From: Noviherbaspirillum pedocola
GTDB lineage: Bacteria; Pseudomonadota; Gammaproteobacteria; Burkholderiales; Burkholderiaceae_D
Length of the DNA: 64,000 nt
Direction: 5' to 3'
NCBI RefSeq assembly: GCF_016632335.1
Contig: NZ_JAEPBG010000012.1
Span: forward strand, 1-64,000
The translations under genes and the position numbers were made by a program. Under the pieces are notes generated by a model, which saw only the letters and a program-made list of their open reading frames with translations, had not been told where the DNA came from and did no database searches. Below are positions 44,380 to 54,719 of this stretch, piece by piece. Positions within the stretch are counted from its first letter, which is position 1. Each line of letters opens with the position of its first letter.

Positions 44380-46092
44380 ATGAAGCCAGTGCGTCTCCCC
44401 GCCTCCGCAACGCTCGCGCTCCCGCGCTGGAGCGTCGTGGCGCTGTGTCTGCTCTACATCCTGCCCGGCCTGATCCGGCGCGACCCGTGGAAGAACGATG
44501 ACGCGGCTGGCTTCGGCATCATGTGGACCATGGCGCACGGCGGCTGGCAGGACTGGCTGCTGCCGCATATCGTCGGCCTGCCAGTGCCCGGAGAAGGCCC
44601 GCTGGCGTTCTGGTTCGGCGCGCTGTTCATCAAGCTGTTCGGCTGGCTGCTCGGCGATGCGCTGGCCGCGCGCATTTCCACCATCGGCTTCTTCGTGATC
44701 GGCGCGCTGTCGATCTGGTATGCCACCTACCTGCTCGGCCGGCGCGCCGAAGCGCAGCCGCTGCGCCTGGCCTTCGGCGGACAGCCGGAGGCGCGCGATT
44801 ACGGCCGCACGCTGGCCGATGGCGCGCTGCTCATCTACCTCGCCTGCCTCGGCCTGCTGTTGCGCAGCCATGAAACCACTGCCGAAGCGCTGCAGACCTC
44901 GCTGATCGGCTTCGGCTTCTATGCCGGCGTGCGCGTATTTGAATCGCAATCGCTGCGCTCGGCCGCTGCGCTGGGCGTCACGCTCGGCCTTTTGGTACTG
45001 ACCCGCGGCTACCTGGTGCCGCTGGCGCTGTGGAGCATGCTGGTGTTCGTTGCCCCTTCACGGGGGCGCCATGTGCTGGCACGGCTGCTGCTGGTGACGC
45101 TGCCGCTGGCGTTGGCAATCAGCGCCTCCTGGCCTGTGGCCAACATGCTGCTGCGCCCTTACGACACCAATCCGACGCTGGCCTGGCTGGCGTGGAACGC
45201 CGACCAGGTCGCGCTGCCGAGCTGGGACACGATCAGCTATTTCCTCAAGTACGAAATCTGGTACGCCTGGCCCGCCTGGCCCTTCGCCGCATGGGCCGTT
45301 TTTGCATGGCGCAAGCAGCACTATCCGCTGCATATCGCGCTGCCGCTGGCGGTGTGCGCCGGCTTCGCGCTGCTGGCCATCGTCGATCCGCATGGCGAGG
45401 AAAGTCTGCTGCTGCCGCTGCTGCCGCCATTGGCCATCCTCGGCGCCTTCGGCCTGCCGACGATGAAACGCGGCGCGATCAACGCGGTGGACTGGTTCGC
45501 GATGATGACGCTGAGCACCTGCGCCGCCTTCATCTGGATCGGCTGGATCGCCAAGGAAACCGGCTGGCCGCCCAAGATCGCGCACAACGCCTTCAAGCTC
45601 GCGCCCGGCTTCAAGCCCGAGTTCAATCTCACCGCTTTCCTGATCGCTTTCGCCGCCACGGTCGGCTGGATCCTGGTGGTGCGCTGGCGCCTGTCGCGCC
45701 AGCCCTCGGTGCTGTGGCGCGCGGTGGTGCTGTCTTCCGGCGGCGTGATCCTGTGCTGGCTGCTGCTGATGACCTTGTGGCTGCCCTGGCTGAATTACGG
45801 CAAGAGCTATGCGGGCGTAGCGCAGCAGATCGGCGAAAAGCTGCCGGCATCAGGCGCTTGCGTGGACACCAATGTCGGCCCGGCGCAGCGGGCTTCGTTC
45901 GCGTACTTCGGCAAGATCGAGTTCTCCCGTTTCGGCAAGGACGGTTGCGACTACCTGCTGCTGCAGGACCGCGGCAATGCGCCGGTAATGAAGCGCGACG
46001 AAGACAGCCGGCTGCAACTGCTGTGGGAAGGACGACGTCCGTCGGACCGCGATGAACGCTTCCGTCTGTACCGCCGCGTCGGAGGACGCTGA
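44380..46092 (+). CDS. PMT/ArnT-like membrane glycosyltransferase (GT39/83 type)
   Basis: A 570-residue integral membrane protein with about 12 hydrophobic segments. It has the N-terminal first loop typical of the PMT/ArnT family (LIRRDPWKNDDAAGFGIMWT, with the Asp pair) and a C-terminal soluble segment. These enzymes move a sugar from a lipid-linked donor to lipid A, protein or another lipid; the target cannot be told. ATG 44380 is used over a longer frame. Its TGA overlaps the MATE gene start by one base. Confidence 0.82.
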   Translation: MKPVRLPASATLALPRWSVVALCLLYILPGLIRRDPWKNDDAAGFGIMWTMAHGGWQDWLLPHIVGLPVPGEGPLAFWFGALFIKLFGWLLGDALAARISTIGFFVIGALSIWYATYLLGRRAEAQPLRLAFGGQPEARDYGRTLADGALLIYLACLGLLLRSHETTAEALQTSLIGFGFYAGVRVFESQSLRSAAALGVTLGLLVLTRGYLVPLALWSMLVFVAPSRGRHVLARLLLVTLPLALAISASWPVANMLLRPYDTNPTLAWLAWNADQVALPSWDTISYFLKYEIWYAWPAWPFAAWAVFAWRKQHYPLHIALPLAVCAGFALLAIVDPHGEESLLLPLLPPLAILGAFGLPTMKRGAINAVDWFAMMTLSTCAAFIWIGWIAKETGWPPKIAHNAFKLAPGFKPEFNLTAFLIAFAATVGWILVVRWRLSRQPSVLWRAVVLSSGGVILCWLLLMTLWLPWLNYGKSYAGVAQQIGEKLPASGACVDTNVGPAQRASFAYFGKIEFSRFGKDGCDYLLLQDRGNAPVMKRDEDSRLQLLWEGRRPSDRDERFRLYRRVGGR

Positions 46093-47483
46093 TGCGGGGA
46101 AGCACCCGTCACCACAGCGGCCGTATCGCCGCGCTCGCCTGGCCGCTCCTGGTCGGCCAGCTCGCGGTGATCGCCAACGGCGTGATCGATACCGCGATGA
46201 CGTCACGCTTTTCCTCGACCGACCTTGCCGCGCTCGCGGTCGGCGCGTCGATCTATGTCAGTTCCTTCGTCGGCTTGTCCGGCGTGCTGCAGGCGGTCTC
46301 GCCCATTGTCGGGCAGCTGTATGGCGCCAAGCGCTATGAGCGCATCGGCTTCGAGATCCGCCAGAGCGCCTGGCTGGCGCTGTTCCTGTGCCTGATTGGC
46401 TTTGCCCTGCTGCTGTATCCCGAACCCCTGCTGAAGCTGGCGCATGCCGAGCCGCCGCTGTCGGACAAGGTGCGCTCCTATCTGCGCATCCTGGCGCTGG
46501 CGTTGCCGGCAACGCTCGGCTTTCGCATTTATGCATCGGTCAACACCGCCTTAGCGCGGCCGAAAGCGATCATGCTGATCCAGGTCGGCGGCCTGCTGCT
46601 GAAATTTCCGCTGAATGCGCTGTTCATTTTCGGCGGCTTCGGCATCGATGGCATGGGCGGTCCCGGCTGCGCGGTGGCCACGGCCATCGTTGCCTGGGCT
46701 GCATTATTGGCGGGTTTCATGCTGATGCGCCGCGACGCCTTCTACAAGAGCTTCAAGGTCTTCGGCGGCGGCTTCGAGGCCCCGCAATGGCCGGCGCAGC
46801 GCGCGCTGCTGCGCCTGGGCGTGCCGATGGGCTTGTCGTATCTGATCGAAGTCACCGCCTATACCTTCATGGCGCTGTTCATCGCGCGCATCGGCACCGT
46901 GGCCGTGGCTGGGCACCAGGTCACGGCCAACTTCGGCACGGTGCTGTACATGCTGCCGCTGTCGATCGCCAATGCCACCGGCACGCTGGTGGCCCAGTCC
47001 ATCGGCGCGGGCAGGCTCGAGGAAGCGCGTCGCATCGGCCGCGACGGCATCCTGCTCGCGGCGGCCTCCTCGGTTACGGTCGGCGTGCTGGTATGGCTGT
47101 TTCGCGCCGCAATCATCCGCGCTTACACACCGGACGCGGCAGTGATGGCCGCAGCCATGCCGCTGTTTCTCTTCATCGCGTTCTACCAGCTGTTCGACTC
47201 GGTGCAGGTGACCACCGCCTTCGTGCTGCGCGCCTACAAGGTGGCGGTGGTGCCGACCATCCTGTACGCGGTGGCCTTGTGGGGCGTGGGACTGGTCGGC
47301 GGCTACCTGATGGGTCTGGATCCGCTGCACCTGGCGCCGGCGGCGGTGCGTGGCGCGGCCGGCTTCTGGCTCGGCAACAGCGCCAGCCTCGGGCTGGTTG
47401 CCGTGGCGCTGCTGTGGTACCTGCGGCGGGTGCAGAAACGCGCGCTGCTTGATGCGCACCTGCAAGGCAAGCTGTCCGGCTGA
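46092..47483 (+). CDS. MATE-family efflux transporter
   Basis: A 463-residue multidrug and toxin extrusion transporter with 12 membrane segments. The opening ALAWPLLVGQLAVIANGVID and VSSFVGLSGVLQAVSPIVGQ are typical of the NorM branch, driven by Na+ or H+. It overlaps the glycosyltransferase gene by one base, so translation is coupled. A short lipid or cell-wall precursor could be the cargo, but drug export is the common assignment. Confidence 0.9.
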   Translation: MRGSTRHHSGRIAALAWPLLVGQLAVIANGVIDTAMTSRFSSTDLAALAVGASIYVSSFVGLSGVLQAVSPIVGQLYGAKRYERIGFEIRQSAWLALFLCLIGFALLLYPEPLLKLAHAEPPLSDKVRSYLRILALALPATLGFRIYASVNTALARPKAIMLIQVGGLLLKFPLNALFIFGGFGIDGMGGPGCAVATAIVAWAALLAGFMLMRRDAFYKSFKVFGGGFEAPQWPAQRALLRLGVPMGLSYLIEVTAYTFMALFIARIGTVAVAGHQVTANFGTVLYMLPLSIANATGTLVAQSIGAGRLEEARRIGRDGILLAAASSVTVGVLVWLFRAAIIRAYTPDAAVMAAAMPLFLFIAFYQLFDSVQVTTAFVLRAYKVAVVPTILYAVALWGVGLVGGYLMGLDPLHLAPAAVRGAAGFWLGNSASLGLVAVALLWYLRRVQKRALLDAHLQGKLSG

Positions 47484-47520
47484 ATCGCCGCTGGCAGGAC
47501 CCGCAGGGCTACGCCGAACC

Positions 47521-47742
47521 TCAGCCGCCCACGCCCGCCAGCAGCCGATGCGCAAGCGCCTTGGCTTCTTCCAGCGCTTCTTCCGGCGTGTCGGATAGCG
47601 TGTCCACAGTGCGCGGCGCATTGTCCGCGTCGGCAGCGCCGGTGCGGGTCATGAGGACCACGCCCTGATATTTCCCATCGGGCAAACGCTGAATATCCGC
47701 TTCCGCCTTCCAGTCGAGCTTGGTATAGGTCACTGCTGCCAT
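47521..47742 (-). CDS. Conserved small protein, 73 residues
   Basis: A 73-residue soluble protein: YTKLDWKAEADIQRLPDGKY, a beta-rich front, then GTGAADADNAPRTVD-like region and a C-terminal helix (TPEEALEEAKALAHRLLAG). No domain recognised. ATG 47742 has CAGGAAA upstream. It is convergent with the MATE gene, and a small acidic ORF lies 36 bp upstream on the same strand. Confidence 0.65.
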   Translation of the reverse strand: MAAVTYTKLDWKAEADIQRLPDGKYQGVVLMTRTGAADADNAPRTVDTLSDTPEEALEEAKALAHRLLAGVGG

Positions 47743-47778
47743 ATGGTTTCCTGAATGTGAATGATGGGATTCGTCCCT

Positions 47779-47907
47779 TCAGCGGGCAAACTCGGGATTG
47801 TGGTCCGGCACGGGATCGTCGAGCGGTCCCGGCGCGCCCGGCTCGGGCACGGTGTCGTCTTCCTCGTTCGGCTCGGGTTCGGGATGCGGCATTGGAGCGC
47901 GGTGCAT
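47779..47907 (-). CDS. Small acidic Pro-rich protein, 42 residues
   Basis: A 42-codon frame from ATG 47907 to TGA 47779-47781: short basic start, then PHPEPEPNEEDDTVPEPG and an end at PVPDHNPEFAR. GGAGA lies seven bases before the ATG. Composition is strongly Pro/Glu/Asp and coherent with a real peptide. Similar tiny PDHNPE-ending proteins occur in Burkholderiales, but no function is known to me. Confidence 0.5.
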   Translation of the reverse strand: MHRAPMPHPEPEPNEEDDTVPEPGAPGPLDDPVPDHNPEFAR

Positions 47908-48092
47908 GCCTGGTCTCCTGCGTATGGATGCATGGATGTCGGACACCAGACCCTACCACCGTGCCGCGGCGACGGTATTGCGCGTTCTCAGCAAGAGACC
48001 TGTCCAGGCCGAAACCCTTGACCTTCCGACACGCCGGCGCACAATGAGCGCGGGATGCGCCGCATCCGACAATCATTACATCGGGGACGATC

Positions 48093-48605
48093 ATGAAAAC
48101 GCTGACCGAGCAGCTCGCGCAATACGCCAGCTACCACCGCGACCCACGCAATGTCGCGACCCATTTCATCGGCATACCGCTGATCGTGATTGCGATCACG
48201 GCGCTGCTGTCGCGCCCGCAATTCGATCTGGGCGGCATCGTGCTGTCGCCCGCGCTGGTGGCCGCGGCGGCGGCGCTGGTGTTCTACTTCCTGCTCGACC
48301 TTGGCTTCGGTTTGATCATGACCGCGCTGATGCTGCCGATCCTGTGGTTCGGCGCGTGGAGCGCGACGCTGGGCACCGGCGTCTGGCTGGCCATCGGCCT
48401 GGGCTGCTTCATCGTCGGCTGGGCATTCCAGTTCATCGGGCATTACTGGGAAGGCCGCAAACCGGCCTTCGTCGACGACCTCGTCGGCCTGCTGATCGGG
48501 CCGCTGTTCGTGGTTGCCGAGGCGATGTTCCTGATGGGTCTGCGCCGCGCTCTGCAGGCCGAGGTGGAAACGCGCGCCGGCGGCATGCGCAGCCGGCGCG
48601 CATGA
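48093..48605 (+). CDS. Mpo1-like (DUF962) membrane protein
   Basis: A 170-residue protein with about four membrane segments. HRDPRNVATHFIGIPLIVIA at the N-terminus and the segment FQFIGHYWEGRKPAFVDD carry the His residues of the DUF962/Mpo1 family, whose yeast member is an iron-dependent dioxygenase of 2-hydroxy fatty acids. A similar lipid role in bacteria is inferred. The gene ends in an Arg-rich tail and is followed by a terminator. Confidence 0.85.
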   Translation: MKTLTEQLAQYASYHRDPRNVATHFIGIPLIVIAITALLSRPQFDLGGIVLSPALVAAAAALVFYFLLDLGFGLIMTALMLPILWFGAWSATLGTGVWLAIGLGCFIVGWAFQFIGHYWEGRKPAFVDDLVGLLIGPLFVVAEAMFLMGLRRALQAEVETRAGGMRSRRA

Positions 48606-48606
48606 A

Positions 48607-48634
48607 AAAACGCCCCGCATTGCGGGGCGTTTTC
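48607..48634. terminator. Bidirectional terminator between DUF962 and gap genes
   Basis: AACGCCCCGC pairs with GCGGGGCGTT around ATT, with A residues before and T residues after, so it can serve both convergent genes. Confidence 0.88.
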
Positions 48635-48656
48635 GTGACTGACTACGCTACGTGGT

Positions 48657-49667
48657 TTACTTGGCGGCCATGAGGGCGACAGTCGTATCCAGCATGCGAT
48701 TGGAGAAACCCCATTCGTTGTCATACCAGGACGACACCTTCACCAGGCGGCCCGAGACCTTGGTCAGCGTGGCGTCGAAGTTCGACGATGCCGGGTTGTG
48801 GTTGTAGTCGACCGACACCAGCGGCTCGGTGTTGTAGGTCAGGATGCCTTTCAGCGCGCCTTCCGAAGCTTCCTTCATGATCGCGTTGATTTCGTCAACG
48901 GTGGTGTCGCGCGCGGAGATGAAGGACAGGTCAACGATGGAGACATTGATGGTCGGCACGCGGATCGCGTAGCCGTCCAGCTTGCCGTTGAGCTCCGGCA
49001 GCACCAGGCCGACCGCGGCGGCGGCGCCGGTCTTGGTCGGGATCATCGACATCGTGGCGGAACGGGCGCGGCGCAGGTCTTCATGCATCACGTCGGTCAG
49101 CACCTGGTCGTTGGTGTAGGCATGCACCGTGGTCATCAGGCCGTTGACCAGGCCGATCTTCTCGTGCAGCGGCTTAACCAGCGGCGCCAGGCAGTTGGTG
49201 GTGCAGGAGGCGTTCGAGATCACGGTGTCGGAAGCCTTCAGCACCGACTGGTTCACGCCATAGACGATGGTCGCGTCCACATCCTTGCCGCCCGGCGCGG
49301 AGATGATCACCTTCTTCGCGCCGCCCTTCAGGTGGGCCGAAGCCTTTTCCTTGGTGGTGAAGAAGCCGGTGCATTCCAGCACCACGTCCACGCCGAGTTC
49401 GCCCCATGGGATCTCGGCCGGGTTGCGCTGCGCGAACACGCGGATACGGTCGCCGTTGACCACCATCGAATCGCCATCGACTTCCACGGTGCCGGGGAAT
49501 TTGCCGTGCGCGGTGTCGTAGCGGGTCAGGTGCGCATTCGACTTGGCATCACCCAGGTCGTTGATGGCGACGATCTGGATATCGTTCTTTTTGCCGCTTT
49601 CGTAATGCGCGCGCAGGACGTTGCGGCCGATGCGGCCGTAACCGTTGATGGCTACCTTGATGGTCAT
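48657..49667 (-). CDS. gap: Glyceraldehyde-3-phosphate dehydrogenase, type I
   Basis: A 336-residue glycolytic enzyme. NAD loop [19 protein letters not shown] and the active-site Cys in [15 protein letters not shown] are clear. Length is standard. ATG 49667 is chosen over an upstream in-frame ATG at 49679. It follows tkt by 64 bp, and the two form a carbon-metabolism operon; the tkt-gap order is common in Betaproteobacteria. Confidence 0.97.
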   Translation of the reverse strand: MTIKVAINGYGRIGRNVLRAHYESGKKNDIQIVAINDLGDAKSNAHLTRYDTAHGKFPGTVEVDGDSMVVNGDRIRVFAQRNPAEIPWGELGVDVVLECTGFFTTKEKASAHLKGGAKKVIISAPGGKDVDATIVYGVNQSVLKASDTVISNASCTTNCLAPLVKPLHEKIGLVNGLMTTVHAYTNDQVLTDVMHEDLRRARSATMSMIPTKTGAAAAVGLVLPELNGKLDGYAIRVPTINVSIVDLSFISARDTTVDEINAIMKEASEGALKGILTYNTEPLVSVDYNHNPASSNFDATLTKVSGRLVKVSSWYDNEWGFSNRMLDTTVALMAAK

Positions 49668-49731
49668 TGCTCTCTCCAAACGTAGTTAAGCGAAACAAAT
49701 TCTCTGCATGCGCATCGGGCTCCATCGTGCC

Positions 49732-51726
49732 TCATGCCAGCACGGTCTTGACGGCGGCGGTGACCCGCTCGACCGTGAAGCCGAAATGCTTGAACAACAC
49801 GCCAGCCGGGGCCGATTCGCCGAAGCTGTCAATGCCGATGACCGCGCCTTCCAGGCCGACGTACTTGTACCAGAAGTCGGTGACGCCGGCCTCGATCGCC
49901 ACACGCGGCACGCCGCGCGGCAGCACGCCAGCCTTGTAGGACGCATCCTGGCGGTCGAACACATCGGTGCAGGGCATCGACACCACGCGCACTGCGATGC
50001 CTTCGGCTGCCAGCGCATCGGCCGACTTCATTGCCAGTTCGACTTCGGAACCGGTGGCGATGAGCACCGCTTTCGGATGCTCGGCGTCGCGCAGCACATA
50101 GCCGCCGCGCGCGATGTCGGCTACGGCCTGCTGGCTGCGCTCCATGAACGGCAGGTTCTGGCGCGAGAAGATCAGCGTGGACGGGCCGTTCTTGCGCCTG
50201 ACGGATTCGGCCCAGGCCACCGCCGACTCGACGGTGTCACACGGGCGCCAGTTGTCCAGGTTCGGGATCAGGCGCAGGCTGGAAATGTGCTCGACGGACT
50301 GGTGCGTCGGGCCGTCTTCGCCCAGGCCAATCGAATCGTGAGTAAAGACGAACAGCGTGCGGATCTTCATCAGCGCCGCCATGCGCAGCGCATTGCGGCT
50401 GTAGTCGGAGAAGGTCAGGAATGTCGCGCCGAACGGGATGAAGCCGCCATGCAGCGTGATGCCGTTCATGGCCGCGGCCATGCCGAATTCGCGCACGCCG
50501 TAGTTGATGTGGTTGCCCGGCTGGTTCGAACGCACCGGAATCGATTCCTTCCAGTTGGTCAGGTTCGAGCCGGTCAGATCGGCCGAGCCGCCGAGGAATT
50601 CGGGCAGCACCTGGGCCAGGGCTTGAATCGCGTTCTGGCTGGCCTTGCGGGTGGCAATGGTTTCCTTCTTCTCGATGCAGCTGGCGATGTAAGCCGAGAC
50701 GGTGGCATCGAAATTCGCCGGCAGATCGCCAGCCATGCGGCGCTTCAGCTCGGCGGCTTCCTGCGGATATTTTTCAGTGTAGGCAGCGAAGAGCTTGTTC
50801 CACTCGCCTTCGAAGCCTGCGCCGGATTCACGGGCATCCCAGGCGGCGTACACATCGGCCGGGATCTCGAATGGCGCTTCGGTCCAGCCCAGCGCTTCGC
50901 GGGTTGCGGCGACTTCCTTGTCGCCGAGCGCGGCGCCGTGCACCTTGTCCGAGCCCTGCATGTTCGGCGCGCCCTTGCCGATGACGGTCTTGCAGCAGAT
51001 CAGCGTCGGCTTGCCGGCCTGTTGCGCAGCGACGATCGCGGCATCGACCGCTTCGACGTCATGGCCGTTGACATCGCGGATCACGTTCCAGTTGTAGGCT
51101 TCGAAGCGCTTCGGGGTATCGTCGGTGAACCAGCCATCGACTTTACCGTCGATCGAGATGCCATTGTCGTCGTACAGCACGATCAGCTTGGACAGGCCCA
51201 GGGTGCCGGCCAGCGAGCAGGCTTCGTGGCTGATGCCTTCCATCAGGCAGCCGTCGCCGGTGAAGACGTAGGTGTAATGGTCGACGATATCGAAGCCGGG
51301 CTTGTTGAAATGTGCCGCCAGCAGCTTTTCGGCCAACGCCATGCCGACCGCATTGGTCAGGCCCTGGCCCAGGGGTCCGGTGCTGGTTTCCACGCCCGGG
51401 GTGATTTCATATTCCGGGTGACCAGGCGTCTTCGAATGCAACTGGCGGAAGTTGCGGATCTCATCCATCGACAGGTCATAGCCGGTCAGGTGCAGCAGCG
51501 CGTACTGCAGCATCGAGCCATGGCCGTTGGACAGCACGAAACGGTCGCGGTTGATCCAGCGCGTGTTGGCCGGATTGTGGCGAAGGTGGCGGCTCCACAG
51601 CGCAACGGCGATGTCTGCCATGCCCATCGGCATGCCGGGATGTCCGGAGTTGGCTTTTTGAACAGCATCCATCGCCAGCGCGCGAATCGCGTTGGCCATT
51701 CTGGTCGTGGAAGGGGAAGAAGTCAT
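49732..51726 (-). CDS. tkt: Transketolase
   Basis: A 664-residue thiamine-diphosphate enzyme of the pentose phosphate pathway. N-terminal [20 protein letters not shown], ThDP motif [16 protein letters not shown], and [20 protein letters not shown] are typical. ATG 51726 gives the usual start; the longer frame is noise. It is the first gene of tkt-gap, with a 268-bp divergent region to rsmE. Confidence 0.97.
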   Translation of the reverse strand: MTSSPSTTRMANAIRALAMDAVQKANSGHPGMPMGMADIAVALWSRHLRHNPANTRWINRDRFVLSNGHGSMLQYALLHLTGYDLSMDEIRNFRQLHSKTPGHPEYEITPGVETSTGPLGQGLTNAVGMALAEKLLAAHFNKPGFDIVDHYTYVFTGDGCLMEGISHEACSLAGTLGLSKLIVLYDDNGISIDGKVDGWFTDDTPKRFEAYNWNVIRDVNGHDVEAVDAAIVAAQQAGKPTLICCKTVIGKGAPNMQGSDKVHGAALGDKEVAATREALGWTEAPFEIPADVYAAWDARESGAGFEGEWNKLFAAYTEKYPQEAAELKRRMAGDLPANFDATVSAYIASCIEKKETIATRKASQNAIQALAQVLPEFLGGSADLTGSNLTNWKESIPVRSNQPGNHINYGVREFGMAAAMNGITLHGGFIPFGATFLTFSDYSRNALRMAALMKIRTLFVFTHDSIGLGEDGPTHQSVEHISSLRLIPNLDNWRPCDTVESAVAWAESVRRKNGPSTLIFSRQNLPFMERSQQAVADIARGGYVLRDAEHPKAVLIATGSEVELAMKSADALAAEGIAVRVVSMPCTDVFDRQDASYKAGVLPRGVPRVAIEAGVTDFWYKYVGLEGAVIGIDSFGESAPAGVLFKHFGFTVERVTAAVKTVLA

Positions 51727-51843
51727 GATGAATATGGAAAGTGGACGGAGCGGGAGCCCGTGCGGAGCAGTGCTGGAAAAACCGCACATTCTACCAGACT
51801 GGCATTCTCCGGCCTGCCGTTGCCTTCCATTGTCAAACTGACA

Positions 51844-51861
51844 GCAGTGTAGCCGCACTGC
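51844..51861. promoter_or_regulatory. Perfect palindrome in the tkt-rsmE region
   Basis: GCAGTG-TAGCCG-CACTGC, 118 bp before the tkt ATG. Its symmetry and position suggest an operator. Which protein binds is unknown. Confidence 0.35.
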
Positions 51862-51930
51862 ACTTTTCCGTGGTGCACAAAACCAGGGTGATTGATCCGC
51901 ATCAATGCTGAGCCGCGGTGTACGCGCCGC

Positions 51931-51959
51931 GCCGGCATGTGCCGGCACGCCCCTATAAT
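51931..51959 (+). promoter_or_regulatory. rsmE promoter with overlapping palindrome
   Basis: TATAAT at 51954-51959 is 35 bp before the rsmE ATG. GCCGGCA-TG-TGCCGGC (51931-51946) is a perfect inverted repeat covering the -35 zone, where no good TTGACA exists. Confidence 0.45.
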
Positions 51960-51994
51960 TGCCGCCACACCAGGGTTCACCTCAAGGATTTCCG

Positions 51995-52720
51995 ATGCCC
52001 CGCTTCCATTACCCGCAAGCGCTTCATCCCGGCAGCCTCATCGAGCTGCCTGACCATATCGCCCACCATCTGCAGGTGCTGCGCCTGGCGCCTGGCGCGC
52101 AGATCACGCTGTTCAACGGTGAAGGCGGCGAGGCCACCGCGGTGCTGACTGCAATCGAACGCCGCCGCGCCAGCGCCGAAGTCAAGCTTTTCTCGCCGCG
52201 CGAAGCCGAGCTGCCGTATGCCCTGATGCTGGCGCAGGCCTTGCCCGAGGGCGCGAAGATGGATTGGATCATCGAGAAAGCGACCGAGCTCGGCGCCACG
52301 GCGATACAGCCGCTGGCGGCGCAGCGCAGCGTGGTGCGGCTCTCTGCCGAGCGCGCGGAAAAGAAGGCGGCGCACTGGCGCGGCATCATCATCGCCGCCT
52401 GCGAGCAATGCGGACGCAACCGCTTGCCGCACTTGGCTGAACCGGCCGAGTTTTCCGCGTGGATCGCCCAGCACGACTTGCATCGCCGCATTCTGCTATC
52501 GCCGCGCGCGACGCAATCGCTGTCGGACTGGGCGCGGCATCAGCCGCCGCAGCCGGTGACCCTCGTGATCGGTCCGGAAGGCGGTTTTTCCGATGCCGAG
52601 GAAGCGGCCGCGCAAAAGCACGGCGCGCTGCCCTTGTCCATGGGACCACGGGTGCTGCGCACCGAAACTGCGGGCCTGGCGGCGCTGGCGGCGCTCAACG
52701 CCATCTGGGGCGCGATGTAA
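51995..52720 (+). CDS. rsmE: 16S rRNA (uracil-1498-N3)-methyltransferase
   Basis: A 241-residue SPOUT methyltransferase that modifies U1498 of 16S rRNA. The PUA-like start (PRFHYPQALHPGSLIELPDH) and the knotted SAM site (LVIGPEGGFSDAE...RVLRTETA) are clear. ATG 51995 has AAGGA upstream. mtfA starts 17 bp after its stop. Confidence 0.94.
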   Translation: MPRFHYPQALHPGSLIELPDHIAHHLQVLRLAPGAQITLFNGEGGEATAVLTAIERRRASAEVKLFSPREAELPYALMLAQALPEGAKMDWIIEKATELGATAIQPLAAQRSVVRLSAERAEKKAAHWRGIIIAACEQCGRNRLPHLAEPAEFSAWIAQHDLHRRILLSPRATQSLSDWARHQPPQPVTLVIGPEGGFSDAEEAAAQKHGALPLSMGPRVLRTETAGLAALAALNAIWGAM

Positions 52721-52736
52721 TGCCGCTTTCCATGCC

Positions 52737-53585
52737 ATGAACCTGATGCGCCGCCTGCTGCGCCGCCCGGCCCCGCCGATTCCGGAAGCGCTGTGGCGCG
52801 ATGCGCTGGAAGCGATGCCCTTTCTTGACCGCCTGAACGCCGACGAAGGCGAGCGCCTGCGTGTTCTATGCGCAGAATTTCTGGCCCGGCACCGCGTCGG
52901 CGGCGCGGCCGGTTTCGAAATGACGGATGCGATTGCCACGCGTATCGCCGCGCAGGCTTGCCTGCCAGTGCTGAACCTTACATTGGCGCTGTATGACGAT
53001 CTCGCCGGCGTCATCGTCTATCCGTCCGCCTTTCTGGTGCGGCACAGCGAAATCGACGAAGCCGGCGTCGTGCATGAATGGGATGCCGAGATGGCTGGCG
53101 AGGCGCTCGACGCCGGCGGCGCAATCGCGCTGTCCTGGGAAGATGCGCACGCGGATACGATTTGTGACGACGGCGGCAACCTGGTGCTTCATGAATTCGT
53201 GCACAAGATCGACATGCGCGACGGCAATGCCAACGGCTGCCCGCCTTTTCTGGCGGCTTTCCATCGCGGGCTGGACGCACGCGAGTGGAAGGACGCGTTT
53301 TCCGCCGCCTACGCCGATTTCTGCGGCCGCGTCGACGCTTTGGAAGCCCGCCTGCCGCGGCGTTTCGATCCGGATCGCGACGACCACGCTGACTTGTATG
53401 CGGAACTTGCCGGGGCGCTGCCGCTTGATCCGTATGCCGCCGAACATCCGGCCGAGTTCTTCGCCGTGGCTTCCGAGGCTTTCTTCTGCTGGCCGGAACC
53501 GCTCGCGACCGCTTATCCGCGGGTATACACGCTGCTGGCCGCCTATTTCCGGCAAGAGACCTTGTCATCTGCGCAAGCTTCTTGA
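52737..53585 (+). CDS. mtfA: MtfA-type zinc peptidase
   Basis: A 282-residue M90 peptidase. The zinc motif is HEFVH at residues 152-156 (NLVLHEFVHKIDMRDG), and YDDLAGVIVYPSAFLV is a family segment. In E. coli MtfA binds the Mlc repressor and so affects glucose uptake; here the same link is inferred. ATG 52737 follows the rsmE stop closely. Confidence 0.9.
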   Translation: MNLMRRLLRRPAPPIPEALWRDALEAMPFLDRLNADEGERLRVLCAEFLARHRVGGAAGFEMTDAIATRIAAQACLPVLNLTLALYDDLAGVIVYPSAFLVRHSEIDEAGVVHEWDAEMAGEALDAGGAIALSWEDAHADTICDDGGNLVLHEFVHKIDMRDGNANGCPPFLAAFHRGLDAREWKDAFSAAYADFCGRVDALEARLPRRFDPDRDDHADLYAELAGALPLDPYAAEHPAEFFAVASEAFFCWPEPLATAYPRVYTLLAAYFRQETLSSAQAS

Positions 53586-53674
53586 CCGGCGGAAAAGCGG
53601 CCGCCGACTGAGGGTAAGGCGATTGCCCGTATAATCCTTGGTTTTTCCGACCAGACGCACTGCAGCATTTGACC

Positions 53675-54652
53675 ATGAAGGTATTTCGCGGACTTCCCAA
53701 TGCCGAAGCGCGCGCGCCCTGCGCGCTCACCATCGGCAACTTCGATGGCGTGCACCGCGGCCACCAGGCGCTGCTCGCGCAATTGAGGTCGGCTGCCGAC
53801 CGGCTTGGCCTGGAAACCGCGGTGATGACCTTCGAGCCGCATCCGCGCGAATTCTTTGCCATGCGCGCCGGCGATCTGTCCAAGGCACCGACTCGCATCG
53901 CCAGCCTGCGCGACAAGCTGCAATCGCTGCAGGATGCCGGCGTCGACCGAGTGATCGTCGAGCATTTCAATGCGCATTTCGCGGCCATGACGCCCGAGGA
54001 ATTTGTTGAGCGAGTGCTGGTCGAGGGCCTGCATGTGCGCTGGCTGATCGTCGGCGAAGACTTCTGCTATGGCGCCCGCCGCGCCGGCAACATCGCGACC
54101 TTGATGGAAGCCGGCAAGAAGCATGGCTTCGAAGTCGTCGCGCTGCCGACCGTATTCAACGACGGACTGCGCATCTCCTCTTCCGCAGTACGCGAGGCGC
54201 TTTCTGCTGGCGACTTTGATCATGCGGCCGCGCTGCTCGGCCACCGCTATGCGATTTCGGGTCATGTAATTCATGGACAGAAGCTTGGTCGCACGCTCGG
54301 CTTTCCAACGCTCAACCTGAAGGTCGCGCATCGCCGTCCGGCAGTGTCCGGCGTGTTCGTGGTGCAGGTGCATGGCCTGGGGGAGCATCCGCTGCCCGGC
54401 GTGGCCAGCCTCGGCGTGCGCCCGACTGTGGACGACAGCGGCCGGGTGCTGCTCGAAACCCATGTCTTCGACTTCAAGCGAATGTGCTACGGCGAGCTGG
54501 TCCGCGTGGAATTCATGCAGAAGCTGCGCGACGAGGAACGCTATCCCGACCTGCCGACACTGACCGCCGCGATCGAGCGCGACGAGGCCCAGGCACGCGC
54601 CTGGTTCCGCGAACGCGACAACGGCGCCATCTCCGCCACCGACCGAATTTGA
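53675..54652 (+). CDS. ribF: Bifunctional riboflavin kinase/FAD synthetase
   Basis: A 325-residue enzyme. N-terminal FMN adenylyltransferase with [16 protein letters not shown] and [10 protein letters not shown]-terminal riboflavin kinase with [14 protein letters not shown] 53675 is used; the ribosome site is weak, and an in-frame TTG lies six bases upstream. It heads the ribF-ileS-lspA-coaBC-dut series. Confidence 0.95.
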   Translation: MKVFRGLPNAEARAPCALTIGNFDGVHRGHQALLAQLRSAADRLGLETAVMTFEPHPREFFAMRAGDLSKAPTRIASLRDKLQSLQDAGVDRVIVEHFNAHFAAMTPEEFVERVLVEGLHVRWLIVGEDFCYGARRAGNIATLMEAGKKHGFEVVALPTVFNDGLRISSSAVREALSAGDFDHAAALLGHRYAISGHVIHGQKLGRTLGFPTLNLKVAHRRPAVSGVFVVQVHGLGEHPLPGVASLGVRPTVDDSGRVLLETHVFDFKRMCYGELVRVEFMQKLRDEERYPDLPTLTAAIERDEAQARAWFRERDNGAISATDRI

Positions 54653-54719
54653 CGCTGGAGCCGCCGCAACCCGAGGCCCGCGACGCCATCCAGCCACCCA
54701 TTCATTCGTCCATTCATCC

